Of a stretch of DNA of 64,000 nt, positions 1 to 9,839 are shown in pieces. This stretch comes from Carya illinoinensis (taxonomy: Eukaryota; Streptophyta; Magnoliopsida; Fagales; Juglandaceae), in contig NC_056760.1 of assembly GCF_018687715.1 (NCBI RefSeq), positions 10,528,001-10,592,000 of the forward strand, read 5' to 3'. A program made the position numbers and the translations under genes. Below the pieces are notes generated by a model. It was not told where the DNA came from and did no database searches. It saw only the letters and a list, made by a program, of their open reading frames with translations. Position 1 is the first letter of the stretch. Every line of letters starts with the position of its first letter.

Positions 1-777
1 TTTGGTTTTCTTTTGGAGTAGTTGATTTGAAGGCCACCAAGAAGCTGGCTCAAACTTTGCAGGGAATTTGTCAAGCATTGCTCCTAGCAAGGGAAGTGGG
101 TAGGCTTGATCAAGGGCCAAAACCCTTTCCATCACGCCCTTCACATCTTCTTCAGTTGTTGCCCCAAGATCGAGCATAGTTTCGATTTGGCTCTGGAGTT
201 GCTTGAACAATCTGGTAGCATTGCGTTGTTCTTCTGCAAGTTGTGAAGGCTGAATTTTGTTCATCACAAGCAGCATCCCTGTGGCTGCAGAAAACAAGAG
301 AGTGGACGACAACTTGAGAGCCAGAAGGGGCATTCCGGCGCCACCAATTGCAGCAACACCAGCCATGGTTGCGGCGGTGAGAGTCATCATGTTGATAGAG
401 TTCAGAAGAAGGGTATTCCAGTTGTCACGTTGCTTTCCAATGTTAGCGTGCATCTCGACTCTATCAGCCACGGCCTCTAAGAGAGCATAGAGCTGGGTGG
501 TGGCAAAGGCAGTTGAGTCTTGTGCTTTAATATCATCGGCGGATGATGCGGTAGTAAAATTGATGTTTTGTAGAACTGGGATTGTGTTTGTGAAACCGTC
601 GACTCTTATATTTTTCAATTCGTCAATCAACTTTCTATTCGTTGGAATTTTGGGAACCGAGAAAGGGGCTTTTGGAAGCTTTGGGACATGAATAACAGCA
701 TTAATTTTCCTGGAACAACAGCATGAAGAGGAAGAAGAAGGTAATAGGAGAGCTGAAGCTTGTAAGGTGGAAGCCAT
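1..777 (-). CDS. At4g22030-like protein, copy 1 (5' part, cut by window edge)
   Basis: Read on the minus strand from ATG at 775-777, the frame stays open for 259 codons to the window edge and runs out near the WWPS motif, where the full copies have about 170 further residues. The N-terminus (MASTLQASALLLP, then Ser/Cys-rich, then IHVPKLPKAPFSVPKIP) and the hydrophobic segment starting NSINMMTLTAATMAGVAAIGG match the complete copies in this window closely. No stop or frameshift is seen, so the gene may be intact beyond the edge. The start is fixed by alignment with the other copies and by a TATA box about 115 bp upstream. Proteins of this type are filed in plant databases as 'probable F-box protein At4g22030', but I see no F-box, and the function is unknown. 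The Ser-rich, acid-poor start looks like a plastid transit peptide (inference). Confidence 0.88.
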   Translation of the reverse strand, partial: MASTLQASALLLPSSSSSCCCSRKINAVIHVPKLPKAPFSVPKIPTNRKLIDELKNIRVDGFTNTIPVLQNINFTTASSADDIKAQDSTAFATTQLYALLEAVADRVEMHANIGKQRDNWNTLLLNSINMMTLTAATMAGVAAIGGAGMPLLALKLSSTLLFSAATGMLLVMNKIQPSQLAEEQRNATRLFKQLQSQIETMLDLGATTEEDVKGVMERVLALDQAYPLPLLGAMLDKFPAKFEPASWWPSNQLLQKKTK

Positions 778-892
778 AATCGACAGAGGTTGTATCGCAG
801 GGTTTGTTTATGTTGCTAGCTGTGCCTTGGAGGAGCGGGAGGGAATTAATTTGAGAATGCAATTATGCAGGATGGGGAGGCGGGTTGAGTCT

Positions 893-1080
893 TATTTATA
901 CCGAGGAAGTAGAGCTGAGAAGAAGGGGTCTGCAGGTTATGCCGTATGCGGAAATTAATATTGACTGGGTGACAGGTTGACTCGGCATATTGGCTGACCC
1001 GACCATTCCCTTCCTCATAAATTTCAAGTTCAACATTTCGTTCCTCGCGCGTGATGTTGGGTCTCTCATGCGACGTGGTA
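893..1080 (-). promoter_or_regulatory. Promoter of copy 1: TATA box and conserved upstream block
   Basis: On the gene strand a TATAAATA box lies at 893-900, about 115 bp before the ATG. Upstream, 955-1080 is nearly the same as the DNA upstream of copies 3 (22050-22170, inverted) and 4 (54550-54680). The block holds two TTGACT elements (961-966 and 977-982), the core of WRKY-binding W-boxes, and a CGCGCG core next to ATGTTGGGTC. Conservation across the paralogs supports a regulatory role; WRKY control is inference from the motif. Confidence 0.6.
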
Positions 1081-1171
1081 AAAACTGGTTAGCCTAATGC
1101 AAATAGCATTTCCGTTAGTACTACGTATAAGTAGCCTTGGTTTCATTCTTGATCTATTGCGTGTCATGCAA

Positions 1172-1385
1172 ATTATATATATATATATATATATATATGA
1201 GGAATGTTACACATCATCATACACCACACACTTTATATATTAAAATATTATTTTTATTATTTTTTATTTTTTATTTCATTTTATTATTTTATTTATCATC
1301 CACACACTATATATTTATTATAAAAAAATAAAAAAAATTAAAATAAGTGTGGTGTGTGAAATGTGAGGACGATAAGAAGAATTTT
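1172..1385. repeat. TA microsatellite and AT-rich MITE-like insertion
   Basis: A TA run (about 1172-1197) is followed by an AT-rich stretch flanked by inverted CA-rich motifs (ACACCACACACTT near 1220, AAGTGTGGTGTGTG near 1348). The comparable positions upstream of copies 3 and 4 lack this stretch. It looks like a small MITE but exact ends and a target duplication could not be set. Confidence 0.4.
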
Positions 1386-1387
1386 CT

Positions 1388-1418
<31 letters not shown>

Positions 1419-1454
1419 TTATATTTCGACTCAAGTTTAGGTTTTTTACATGAT

Positions 1455-2435
1455 ATGTAGAATTTGATTGATCAATATAATTTAATTTTAAAATTTTCTT
1501 ATAAATCATATTGTTATGTTATCCACAAAGAGGGTGTATTTTTTACATTAATTTACAAGTATATATACATGTGTGGGTGGACACATGACTGCATGCAATA
1601 TTATTCTAAATATTATATATATAAATTCCTTTAGACTTTTCCCCTTGTTGGAAGTTGTCATTTTTTCTTTCCCTTACATACGATGGCACCTAAGAGCTGC
1701 ATTATCAATGGCTTGTCTATTATATATACAAGAAATGTAAATTATTTCTAGAATTATTCAAAAAAGGAGTTCAATCCCATTATGTAAAAGGAAATCTAAA
1801 ATACAATTTGCTACAATAACCCACTACATGTAGTGGGTAATGTTTATCCTTTAAATATTGTTTTTATCTTTTATAATATTTCATTTACTCTCTCATTTTC
1901 TTTTACTTTAATTTGCACCATATAAGCAAATTATTTTTATTTTTATCCAATTTTCTCATCTGTTGATTTTATTTTTAATTTTTATTTGGCTTATATATTT
2001 TTATTTTATGTGTATAGGATTGAATTATATTACGTTATATATAAAAATATATTGCAAATATAAAAAATATATGGATTTTGCAAACTCATTGGTAGAAAGG
2101 AAATATTTAAAAAGAATAAAAAAAAGATTATTTAAATTATATGAAGAAAAAATCATGTAAGCAGATGTATGATATATATATATATTGTAAAATTTAGTTT
2201 GTAAAATAGAAAAAGTGAGGTTTAATGATGTATTTTAAAAAATAAGATGAAATATTCATCTTGAATGCTCTAATAGTATAGTTCTAAAATTTACGAGAAC
2301 AAAAATAAATCTTATGAGACAACTCACTTTTAAAAATGATCTCTTTAACCCTAGCTCTAATTAAGTCCTAAAATTCAGATAATTTCTAAGAAGAATATCT
2401 AATTTCTTCAGTAGCTGTTAATTTCTTCCCAAGCT

Positions 2436-2471
<36 letters not shown>

Positions 2472-4470
2472 CTAAGTTGTAGTAATGTGTAAAATATGTT
2501 TGTCTAGTTGGGTGAGATACAGTTTTTAATAATGAAAAATATGATTTTAAAAAAAATTAAATAATGCATTATTTAATGCATAAAAAAGTAAATTTTAGGA
2601 AATATCTTTAAATTATGATAAGTTAGTGAAATATAATATCTTTCAATTGGTATATGCTGGCTGGATATCATAATGACTAATCTACGCCTATAGTTAAATT
2701 ATACCTTAATTTAAAAAAAAATATACAACGTTATATATATGCAGGTACCATGTGCATTCGGATTATTTTTTTTCCTCTTGTCTTCTTTTTCTGGCCTAAT
2801 TGTTTGTTTTTTTGTTTTTCTTTTTATAAATGTAAATGGATACCATATAGAGATGAAATGTTATATGCAAGAAAATTATTTATTAATAAGTAGCTTTTTT
2901 TTTCTTTTTTTTCTTTTTTATTTTCTTTTGGGATATGGGAATTATTTTAGTAATATCATTAGCTAGCAAAACTTTCATGACTTGAGTTCAAAAGTTATTG
3001 TATTCTTGTATAGCACAAGTCTTTGACCAATTCGATAAGAATGTCATGCAACCCGATGGCCTGAAAGAAATAGAGAGAATGAGTAGTGCTATTGAGCCGC
3101 CTGCCTCTTACCCCTGAAGTGTAACGCTCAACGTGGACATGGGACATGCATGCCACATTGCCAAAGTGAAAAGCAATCCAAGGAAAAGCAGCCAAACTAC
3201 TTCTGAGATCCCTTCGCACTGCCCCTTCCAAATTCAATTACTAGTTCTGAGATCCACTCACACTACCCCTTTCAAATCCAAGCAAGAAATCATAAAAAGT
3301 AATCATGCCAGAACTTACAAGGAAAGCAATCAAACTTCCTAATCATGAAAAGCAACCAAACTTGTGAAATCGACAAACTTCTTAGATTCCTTCACAGTAC
3401 TCCTTCCAAATCCAAGCAAAAAATCGACCACATCATCTGCCACTCCATAACAGTACCCAACCTCCATCCCTTATTATCCTGCCAGCTCCTTCCAAAATAA
3501 AAAAAGTTGTCAAACATTGTCCACCACTCCACCTCTGTGCTATTGCAACCAAGTTGGTTTGTGAATTGGTTTTTTTTTTCCTCTCATTTCAGCCTTTAAA
3601 CAAATGAGACATTTTTCTATATTCTTTTTTCCAGATATATTTCCCCTTGCCCATTAAAAATTTGGTATAGGAAAAAAAAAACTCAATTAGGAAAAATTAT
3701 TTGTAAAAACAATGAAAAAGAAAGAAGAGAAAAAATATTTTTCTCTTACGTCCTAGCTAGTCCATGATTGACTAAAATAACAGGATTCTTAAATTGTAAC
3801 AAATTCCATTCACATTGAGCTTTGTCGATTTAGAGAGGGAGAGTGGGAGCTCTGACAATTTGGGCAAGGGGAAGAGGGAGGTATAGGGGGAGAAAGGCTT
3901 TGTTGTAGTCTTTTGTTTCTTTCTTTTTTTGAACACTTTAACATGTGTGTATCCACGTCAAGCATTAAAGCTAGAGCGGCTCAGAAGTATTTTTCATTAG
4001 AGAAATGAGAGAACAGAGTTTTCATTAATTTAAAAGCAAAACAAATTAGGAGTAAAAATATAACTACACAATAAAAGCAAGAAAATTATTGTTTATGTGA
4101 GATAGACATAAATGGATATTTGTAGTTATTTTCAATCCCAGGGCCATTTCCAACCACATATATATTAGAACAAATCTACACAACCTCTTCCTATTCACAC
4201 AACCTCCACACACCATATTTTTTTTAATGTTTATTATTTTTTTTTTATCAAATATTTAATATATGAATAATTAATAGAAAAATTGAATTAACTTAAGAAG
4301 AATAAACTCAAAAAAAATTTAAAAATATTAAAAAATGAAACAAAGAAACAGTCATGTACCTAACCTAATATATCATATAATTAATGTGAGCCATCCTATC
4401 GTAACTGACCATATCTCTTGAATATTCAGTATTAAATTAATCAATACAGATTTTCGTTGTTCAAATATAT
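1455..4470. repeat. Duplicated spacer, matches 47890-50770 in the same orientation
   Basis: From AGAATTTGATTGATCAATAT at about 1460 to ATTTTCGTTGTTCAAATATA at about 4450, this stretch can be followed nearly line by line in 47896-50765, with small indels, lost microsatellites and scattered substitutions. It contains no supportable gene; short frames in it (for example 1963-2160 and 2995-3237) are not kept open in the second copy. It is part of the spacer duplicated together with the At4g22030-like genes. It ends where a TIR element (4485-7326) is inserted only in this copy. Confidence 0.8.
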
Positions 4471-4484
4471 TACTCCATGTCTAA

Positions 4485-7326
4485 GAGCATCTACATTGGC
4501 TTAATCAAAGTCATCTTTAAAATTCATAACCTTTTTATTCATAACCACACATTGAATTAGCTATTAGATTAATCCAAATAATAATATAGTATTATTTTTA
4601 ATAATAATATTTTAAAAAATATAATTTTTTTTCCATATTTTGCTATTATACTAACCATATGTACATTAATAATTTAATTTGAGACTTAAATTATTATTTC
4701 CTAACTAATTTTTTTCCTCAACCTAATTATCCAATGCAACAAACTCATATTGCCAACCCTCCTTCTACCCAACAATTATATATACAATTTATGAAACGAG
4801 CAAATAAATCTACAATTTGGGAAAATCACAATTAAGTGCAATATTAGCGGTCACCAATTCATCTAGTCAAAGATATAGAAAACCCATTCTTACAGTCTAT
4901 CTTGCTGTTTCATAAAGGTTGCCAAAGCCCTAGAGCTATAACCACAGAGAGAGAGAGGATTTGCTCTAACATAGAAAGCAATTCAATTAACCAAACCACA
5001 GAATATCGATCCAAACTAAGAATGAAAATAGGGAAAACATCCCTAATGAATTGCATTGTGGAGTTCCAAGTTCACCTTCAGTAAAAAAATTAAAAAAAAA
5101 AAACAAAATCAACTGAACCTCAATCCCTTTATTAGTTTTGCAATTTAAACACCAATTTAACTAGGCCAAGAAAAGGTAAAAACACAATCTAGCTAAAGAT
5201 AGAGGCAACCACCATACACAATATATATTCTCTCTATATCATCGCCCATGCTAAATATTCCCAAGACCAACTTCAATGAAGGGGCTGCAGCAGTGGTAGG
5301 AAAATTGCCATCTGATTGTTTGCCTACTTGATGTACTGAGAGAGAGCATCAAGCTCTGTTTTTGACTCTGCAAATCTCTCTGTCATAAGCATCAACCAAG
5401 TACACCATAGCATTAACTTACAGAATTAAAGGATCACAAATGATCAGTGAGGAACCAATCCCATCACAGAAGTTGTCTGGCCTTTTCATGTATCATCCCT
5501 ACCAACCATAAATTGCTAAGAATTGGAGTTTTGTGCCTTATAAACCTAGAGTACGTCAACAAGAATAATAATTGAAGAATACTCGGTTTGCCTTATAAAA
5601 TATACACAAGTTACCAAGACAAAAAAAAGTTAATAGTGCAGCATGTTAGAAACCATAATTAAATCCCCCGTTTATTTACTTCTCTAGAGTTTCCATGCAG
5701 AATCAAAACAATCATGGAAGTCTAAAGAAGAGCGTTAAGTCTAAATAAAATTGTGAGACCCATGTAAGAGCACAACAGGTCTTTCCTTCCTACTCGTTTC
5801 AAACAACTAATGCAAGTATCAACATAATAAAGAAACATATTCCCATGTCAAAATTCATTATAGGAGAATTGCAGAAAAACATGAAATGAAGAAAAACAAC
5901 AGTTGATGCTGCTGTAAAACATTCCAATCATCACCTATAACTTATCTTGATGGCCCTCAAGATACGGGGCTGAGTCTCATTTACAAGCCTACCTTCATTT
6001 TGTAAGATATGCAAGTGATAAGAAATTCAATGAGAAAGGTCTAGAGCAAGGCAAAGTGGACATAACCTTACAAGTAATACATAATATTAGACCTATTTCA
6101 GTAACTAGTATTCATTTGTCTTATCCTTTTTTAGAAACTTGGTGTCCCTAATTTATAGCAAGATTTGTAACAGATCCTAAAGAAATTAAAGAAACTAGCT
6201 AAGTCACACCAAGATTGCCCCTTTCAAGTTTATAACCAAAACCCACATACCATATCATAGAAGAGTGATAAATAACAGTTATCAAATCCAAAACAAACAC
6301 CATGACAAGTAACAGGTTGGAAACCATGCCTTTAACCCTAGAAATTCCCATTATTTGAAATTAGAACTCTAAGCTCAATCAACAGTATATTAATGCATGT
6401 TCAATTCCACCAAAATGGGACTAAAAACTAAAAAAAATATACTCCACTGACGCAGAGATGAAATACCTGAATTAGATTACCAAGATGAAGTATATGCAAA
6501 AATCGAAGCTGCTACGAGTCATTTTGCTAAAATTTGTAAAAGAAAAAATGAAAGGTCAGAAAAAGTGCTCGATTGAGCTCGGAGCTGAGAATACAGTAAT
6601 TATGGAATATGTGAGCACACAAAAATGGAAAAGCTGGAATCAAAAACCCAATTTGAAGTTTAAAAAAATAGCAAATACTCGAAGAAGATCAGCTCAGAAA
6701 CCTTGTGATTTAGGACAGAAATGCAAGAAAAATGCAAGAAAATACCCTTAAGCAATGATTTCCTGGATTGGGCAGTGATTTCCTTGACCCCTCAAGGGAG
6801 ATTTACTCGAACGACATCACTAAGATTTCCTCATGCTCCTGAAGCGCGATTTAGATGGGGAAGGGTGAGTTTATGAGGTTGGGTTTAGCAAAAAATAAAT
6901 CAAAAATGGAGAGAAGGGGAGAGAGGGAGTGTCGGGCTCTAGAGGGAAGAAAGAAAGATAGATAAAGAGAAAAGGAATACATAAAATGGAGAGGACAAAT
7001 TGAAAGGGAGAAATGAAACTTTTTTTCTGATTCACGGGCGAAATAAACAATATCTAGGAGAGGAAGAAAGGTAGAGGAAGAGAAAGTGTGAGGAAGAAAC
7101 GGAATCACGGGTGAAAAGGGAAAGAGCAGTTGAGAGAAGTGATTTTGTAATAAAATAATGGGAAAGACGGTAAACAGTGAGTCTTCAAAGATGAAGATGA
7201 AACTAAATTTATTATAGCTCAAAGTTTGAGTTTTAGCGTTTGCTAAATCCAATGCCTGCTTTTTAATCTCCATACCATTCAAATTTTGGAGTTTCCTTCA
7301 TTTTACCGAGACCAATGCCAATGCTC
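4485..7326. mobile_element. TIR DNA transposon (PIF/Harbinger-like), Pack-type, about 2.8 kb
   Basis: The left end GAGCATCTACATTGGC and the right end (reverse complement GAGCATTGGCATTGG) form an imperfect terminal inverted repeat. TAA flanks both sides (4482-4484 and 7327-7329). The related spacer at 50770-50815 has no insertion and only a single TAA at this place, which serves as an empty-site control. TAA duplications and this type of end are typical of PIF/Harbinger elements; the family assignment is inference. No transposase is visible, so it is non-autonomous. It carries a SAR1 gene relic (5324-5417). The rest is AT-rich; the short frames at 4902-5084, 6485-6751 and 6851-7282 show no recognisable family. 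Confidence 0.65.
5324..5417 (-). pseudogene. SAR1-type small GTPase relic captured by a transposon
   Basis: On the minus strand, after an AG acceptor-like site, the sequence reads VNAMVYLVDAYDRE and then, after a 2-bp deletion, RFAESKTELDAL joined directly to SQYIK and a stop (5324-5326). SAR1 GTPases of COPII transport share the segment YLVDAYD-ERFAESK-ELDAL and end in LSQYI plus a basic or Asn residue, so the roughly 80 residues between, including the NKxD guanine-specificity motif, have been deleted. The N-terminal P-loop exons are not seen nearby. It cannot make a GTPase. It sits wholly inside the TIR element at 4485-7326, which suggests transduplication from a functional SAR1 gene elsewhere. 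Confidence 0.7.
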
Positions 7327-7329
7327 TAA

Positions 7330-7841
7330 GCCAGTACGTACGGTCGTAAAGTTTTAATTTGTGCATGCTTTGCAACTCGACTACTAATCAAGAAATACAG
7401 TAAAAAGAAATTTCAGTAATGATGAATGAAAGAAAAGTGTTATTGCAAAGAAATATTATAAAAATAAATTTATAAATTGATATAGTTTTATATGATATAT
7501 TATATTTATTTTATTATAAAAATAATTTTATATACCATGCAATTTACCACATCAAGCTATATATTAATTTATAAAATTAATTGTGACTAAAACATTCTCT
7601 TGAATGAAAAGCTAGCGAAAAATAAAAGAATAATAAGACGGATTGAGAATATTATATATATATATATATATAAACACATAGCGAGATAACTAAATTTTAG
7701 CACCAGTAGTTGCGATGAAATTTGGAGACTATAAATTAACATTATATATTTCAACGTTGGTGATTGTACAAAAGATCGAATTTGTTATATGAACAATCGA
7801 AGAATCAAAGAATAAGCACTGTGCACGAAATCGATCTTGAA
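7330..7841. repeat. 3' flank of copy 2, duplicated at 50800-51285 and 52640-53080
   Basis: This gene-free stretch shares TGTGCATGCTTTGCAACTCG and following DNA with 50823 and 52646 onward. The last about 180 bp before the stop codon of copy 2 are almost identical to those before copy 4 (52900-53080). It probably includes the 3' UTR and terminator of copy 2. A TA microsatellite lies at about 7652-7672. Confidence 0.7.
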
Positions 7842-9143
7842 CTAAAAAAGCTTGCTAGCGAATTCATCTGTGGCAGTTCCGTCTAGACGATAAGAAGCTG
7901 ACTTTCTAGCAAGTTCTCTGAGCTGCGACAAGCTTCTCCCCAGTTGCAGTGCCACCTTCATTTCAAACATCTCCCCGTTCTCTCTTTTCTCCAAGTCTCC
8001 TTCCTCGAGTGTGGCTTCGATTGTTTCCTGCAATAGCCGGAAAAATCCACCGCTGTTTCGGTACATCTCGAACACCATTCCAACTTGCCCACCGTGCTGG
8101 AAGGCATTTGCACTGGTAGCCAAAGCCCCCGCCGCCACGGCTACGATTGCAGCCCATGACACATTACCAACACATGCAGAGCCGATAGCTGCAATCCCTG
8201 TGAGTACTGGACCAGAGATGGCTAAAATCTTGTTAATCTTCAACACCAGGTTTCCCAGCCTTTCGTAGTCCTTACTGTCCTTTCTCTTCACCACTTCAAC
8301 GATTTCCCGCATTTCCACTTCAAGTTCTTCACTCCACCCATTCTCCTCTCGCTGTTTTCTTTCATGTGATTTAGTTTTCTTTCGTAGTAATTGGTGTGAA
8401 GGCCACCAAGTAGCAGGCTCAAACTTTGCGGGGAATTTCTCAAGCATTGCTCCTAGCAAGGGAAGGGGGTAGGCTCGGTCATGTGCCAAAACCCTTTCCA
8501 TCACGTCCTTCACATCTTCTTCAGTTGTTGCCCCAAAAGCGAGCATAGTTTCTATTTCACTCCGGAGTTGCTTGAACAATCTGGTAGCATTGCGTTGTTC
8601 TTCTGCAAGTTGTGAGGGCTGAATTTTGTTCATCACAAGCAGCAACCCTGTGGCTGCAGAATACAAGAGAGTGGACGACAACTTGAGAGCCAGAAGGGGC
8701 ATTCCGGCGCCACCAATCGCAGCAACACCAACCATGGTTGCGGCGGTGAGAGTGATCATGTTGATGGAGTTCAGAAGAAGGGTATTCCAATTGTCACGTT
8801 GCTTTCCAATGTTGGCGTGCATCTCGACTCTGTCAGCCACGGCCTCTAAGAGGGCATAGAGTTGGGTGGTGGCAAAAGCAGTTGAGTTCTGTGCTTTATT
8901 ATTATCGACGAATGGTGTGGTAGTAAAATTAATGTTTTTTAGAACTGGGATTGTGTTTGTGAACCCGTCGACCCTTATATTGTTCAATTCGTCAATCAGT
9001 TTTCTGGTCGTTGGGATTTTGGGAACGGAGAAAGGGGCTTTTGGAAACTTTGGGACATGAATAGCAGCATTAATTTTCCTGGAACAACGGCATGAAGAAG
9101 AAGAAGAAGGTAATAGGAGAGCTGAAGCTTGTAAGGAAGCCAT
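7842..9143 (-). CDS. At4g22030-like protein, copy 2 (433 aa, complete)
   Basis: This is a single-exon gene with an intact frame from ATG at 9141-9143 to a stop after DEFASKLF. Residues 1-45 are Ser- and basic-rich with almost no acidic residues, like a chloroplast transit peptide (inference). Two long hydrophobic Gly/Ala-rich segments lie at about residues 127-172 and 307-346, with GxxxG-like spacing, and could be membrane hairpins. A charged region with KKTKSHERKQREE lies at about 255-268, followed by an acidic helix. The C-terminal third holds HGGQVGMVFEMYR and ALQLGRSLSQLREL. The family is filed as 'probable F-box protein At4g22030'; no F-box is visible and biochemical function is unknown. 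The gene and its 3' flank are very close to copy 4. Its promoter differs: about 50 bp upstream of the ATG the shared sequence ends at a CACTA-like terminus, so the TATA box and conserved block of the other copies are missing. Confidence 0.9.
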   Translation of the reverse strand: MASLQASALLLPSSSSSCRCSRKINAAIHVPKFPKAPFSVPKIPTTRKLIDELNNIRVDGFTNTIPVLKNINFTTTPFVDNNKAQNSTAFATTQLYALLEAVADRVEMHANIGKQRDNWNTLLLNSINMITLTAATMVGVAAIGGAGMPLLALKLSSTLLYSAATGLLLVMNKIQPSQLAEEQRNATRLFKQLRSEIETMLAFGATTEEDVKDVMERVLAHDRAYPLPLLGAMLEKFPAKFEPATWWPSHQLLRKKTKSHERKQREENGWSEELEVEMREIVEVVKRKDSKDYERLGNLVLKINKILAISGPVLTGIAAIGSACVGNVSWAAIVAVAAGALATSANAFQHGGQVGMVFEMYRNSGGFFRLLQETIEATLEEGDLEKRENGEMFEMKVALQLGRSLSQLRELARKSASYRLDGTATDEFASKLF

Positions 9144-9194
9144 AATTGACAGAGGTTGTATCGCTGGGTTTGTTTATGTAGCTAGAGCTGTGTG

Positions 9195-9835
9195 CGCTAC
9201 AAAAAGAAATAAAATTGGCGGCGTTTATATCTGTGCCATTTGTTTATGCGCCGGTAGATATAAAATTTTACCGACGCTTAATATTTCTGTCGGTAAATTA
9301 TTGAGATTCCCGGTGTTTACATTTTTACGCCGGTAATAATGTATAGGTTTAGCGGCATTTATAATAACGCCGCCAAAATAGCCATTATGCACCGGGAAAT
9401 TAGTAGTTTCCCGGCATTTAGATTATATGCCGGTAGTAATATATGTTTTTGGTGACGTTTAAACAAACGCCAATACATTATTAATTATACGCCGTTATAT
9501 TAATCGTATTTGTCGGCGTTTTTAATCTACCGCCGGTACTAATATATAGCATCAGTGGCGTTTCACAAAACGCCGACAATTGATAGAGTTTACGCTGATA
9601 AAGTACTGAGTTTTTCAATGTTTATATTGTTTGAACAAATGCCGGCCATAGATTAACTTACGCTGGTAAATAAGTAGTTTTCTGGCATTTATATTGTTAC
9701 GCAGGTAATAATTATATAGCATTGGAGGCGTTTACCCATGAAAATTGATCAGTGAAACGCCAGTAATTGATAAATGCGCCAAAGTATTTATTGTGACGCC
9801 GGTAAAAATATATAGCGTCAGCGATGAAGGCTATT
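9195..9835. mobile_element. CACTA-like left terminus with subterminal repeat array
   Basis: The end CGCTACAAAAAG at 9195 resembles the CACTACAA terminus of CACTA transposons. It is followed by many short degenerate motifs in both orientations around GGCGTTTA and GCCGGTAAA, over about 640 bp. Such dense subterminal repeats bind the element's own transposase in CACTA families. The junction falls inside the promoter of copy 2. A related array with an opposite end lies at 20700-21694. No transposase (TNP2 type) gene was found between them and no 3-bp target duplication could be matched, so this may be one large element or two. Confidence 0.55.
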
Positions 9836-9839
9836 ATAA

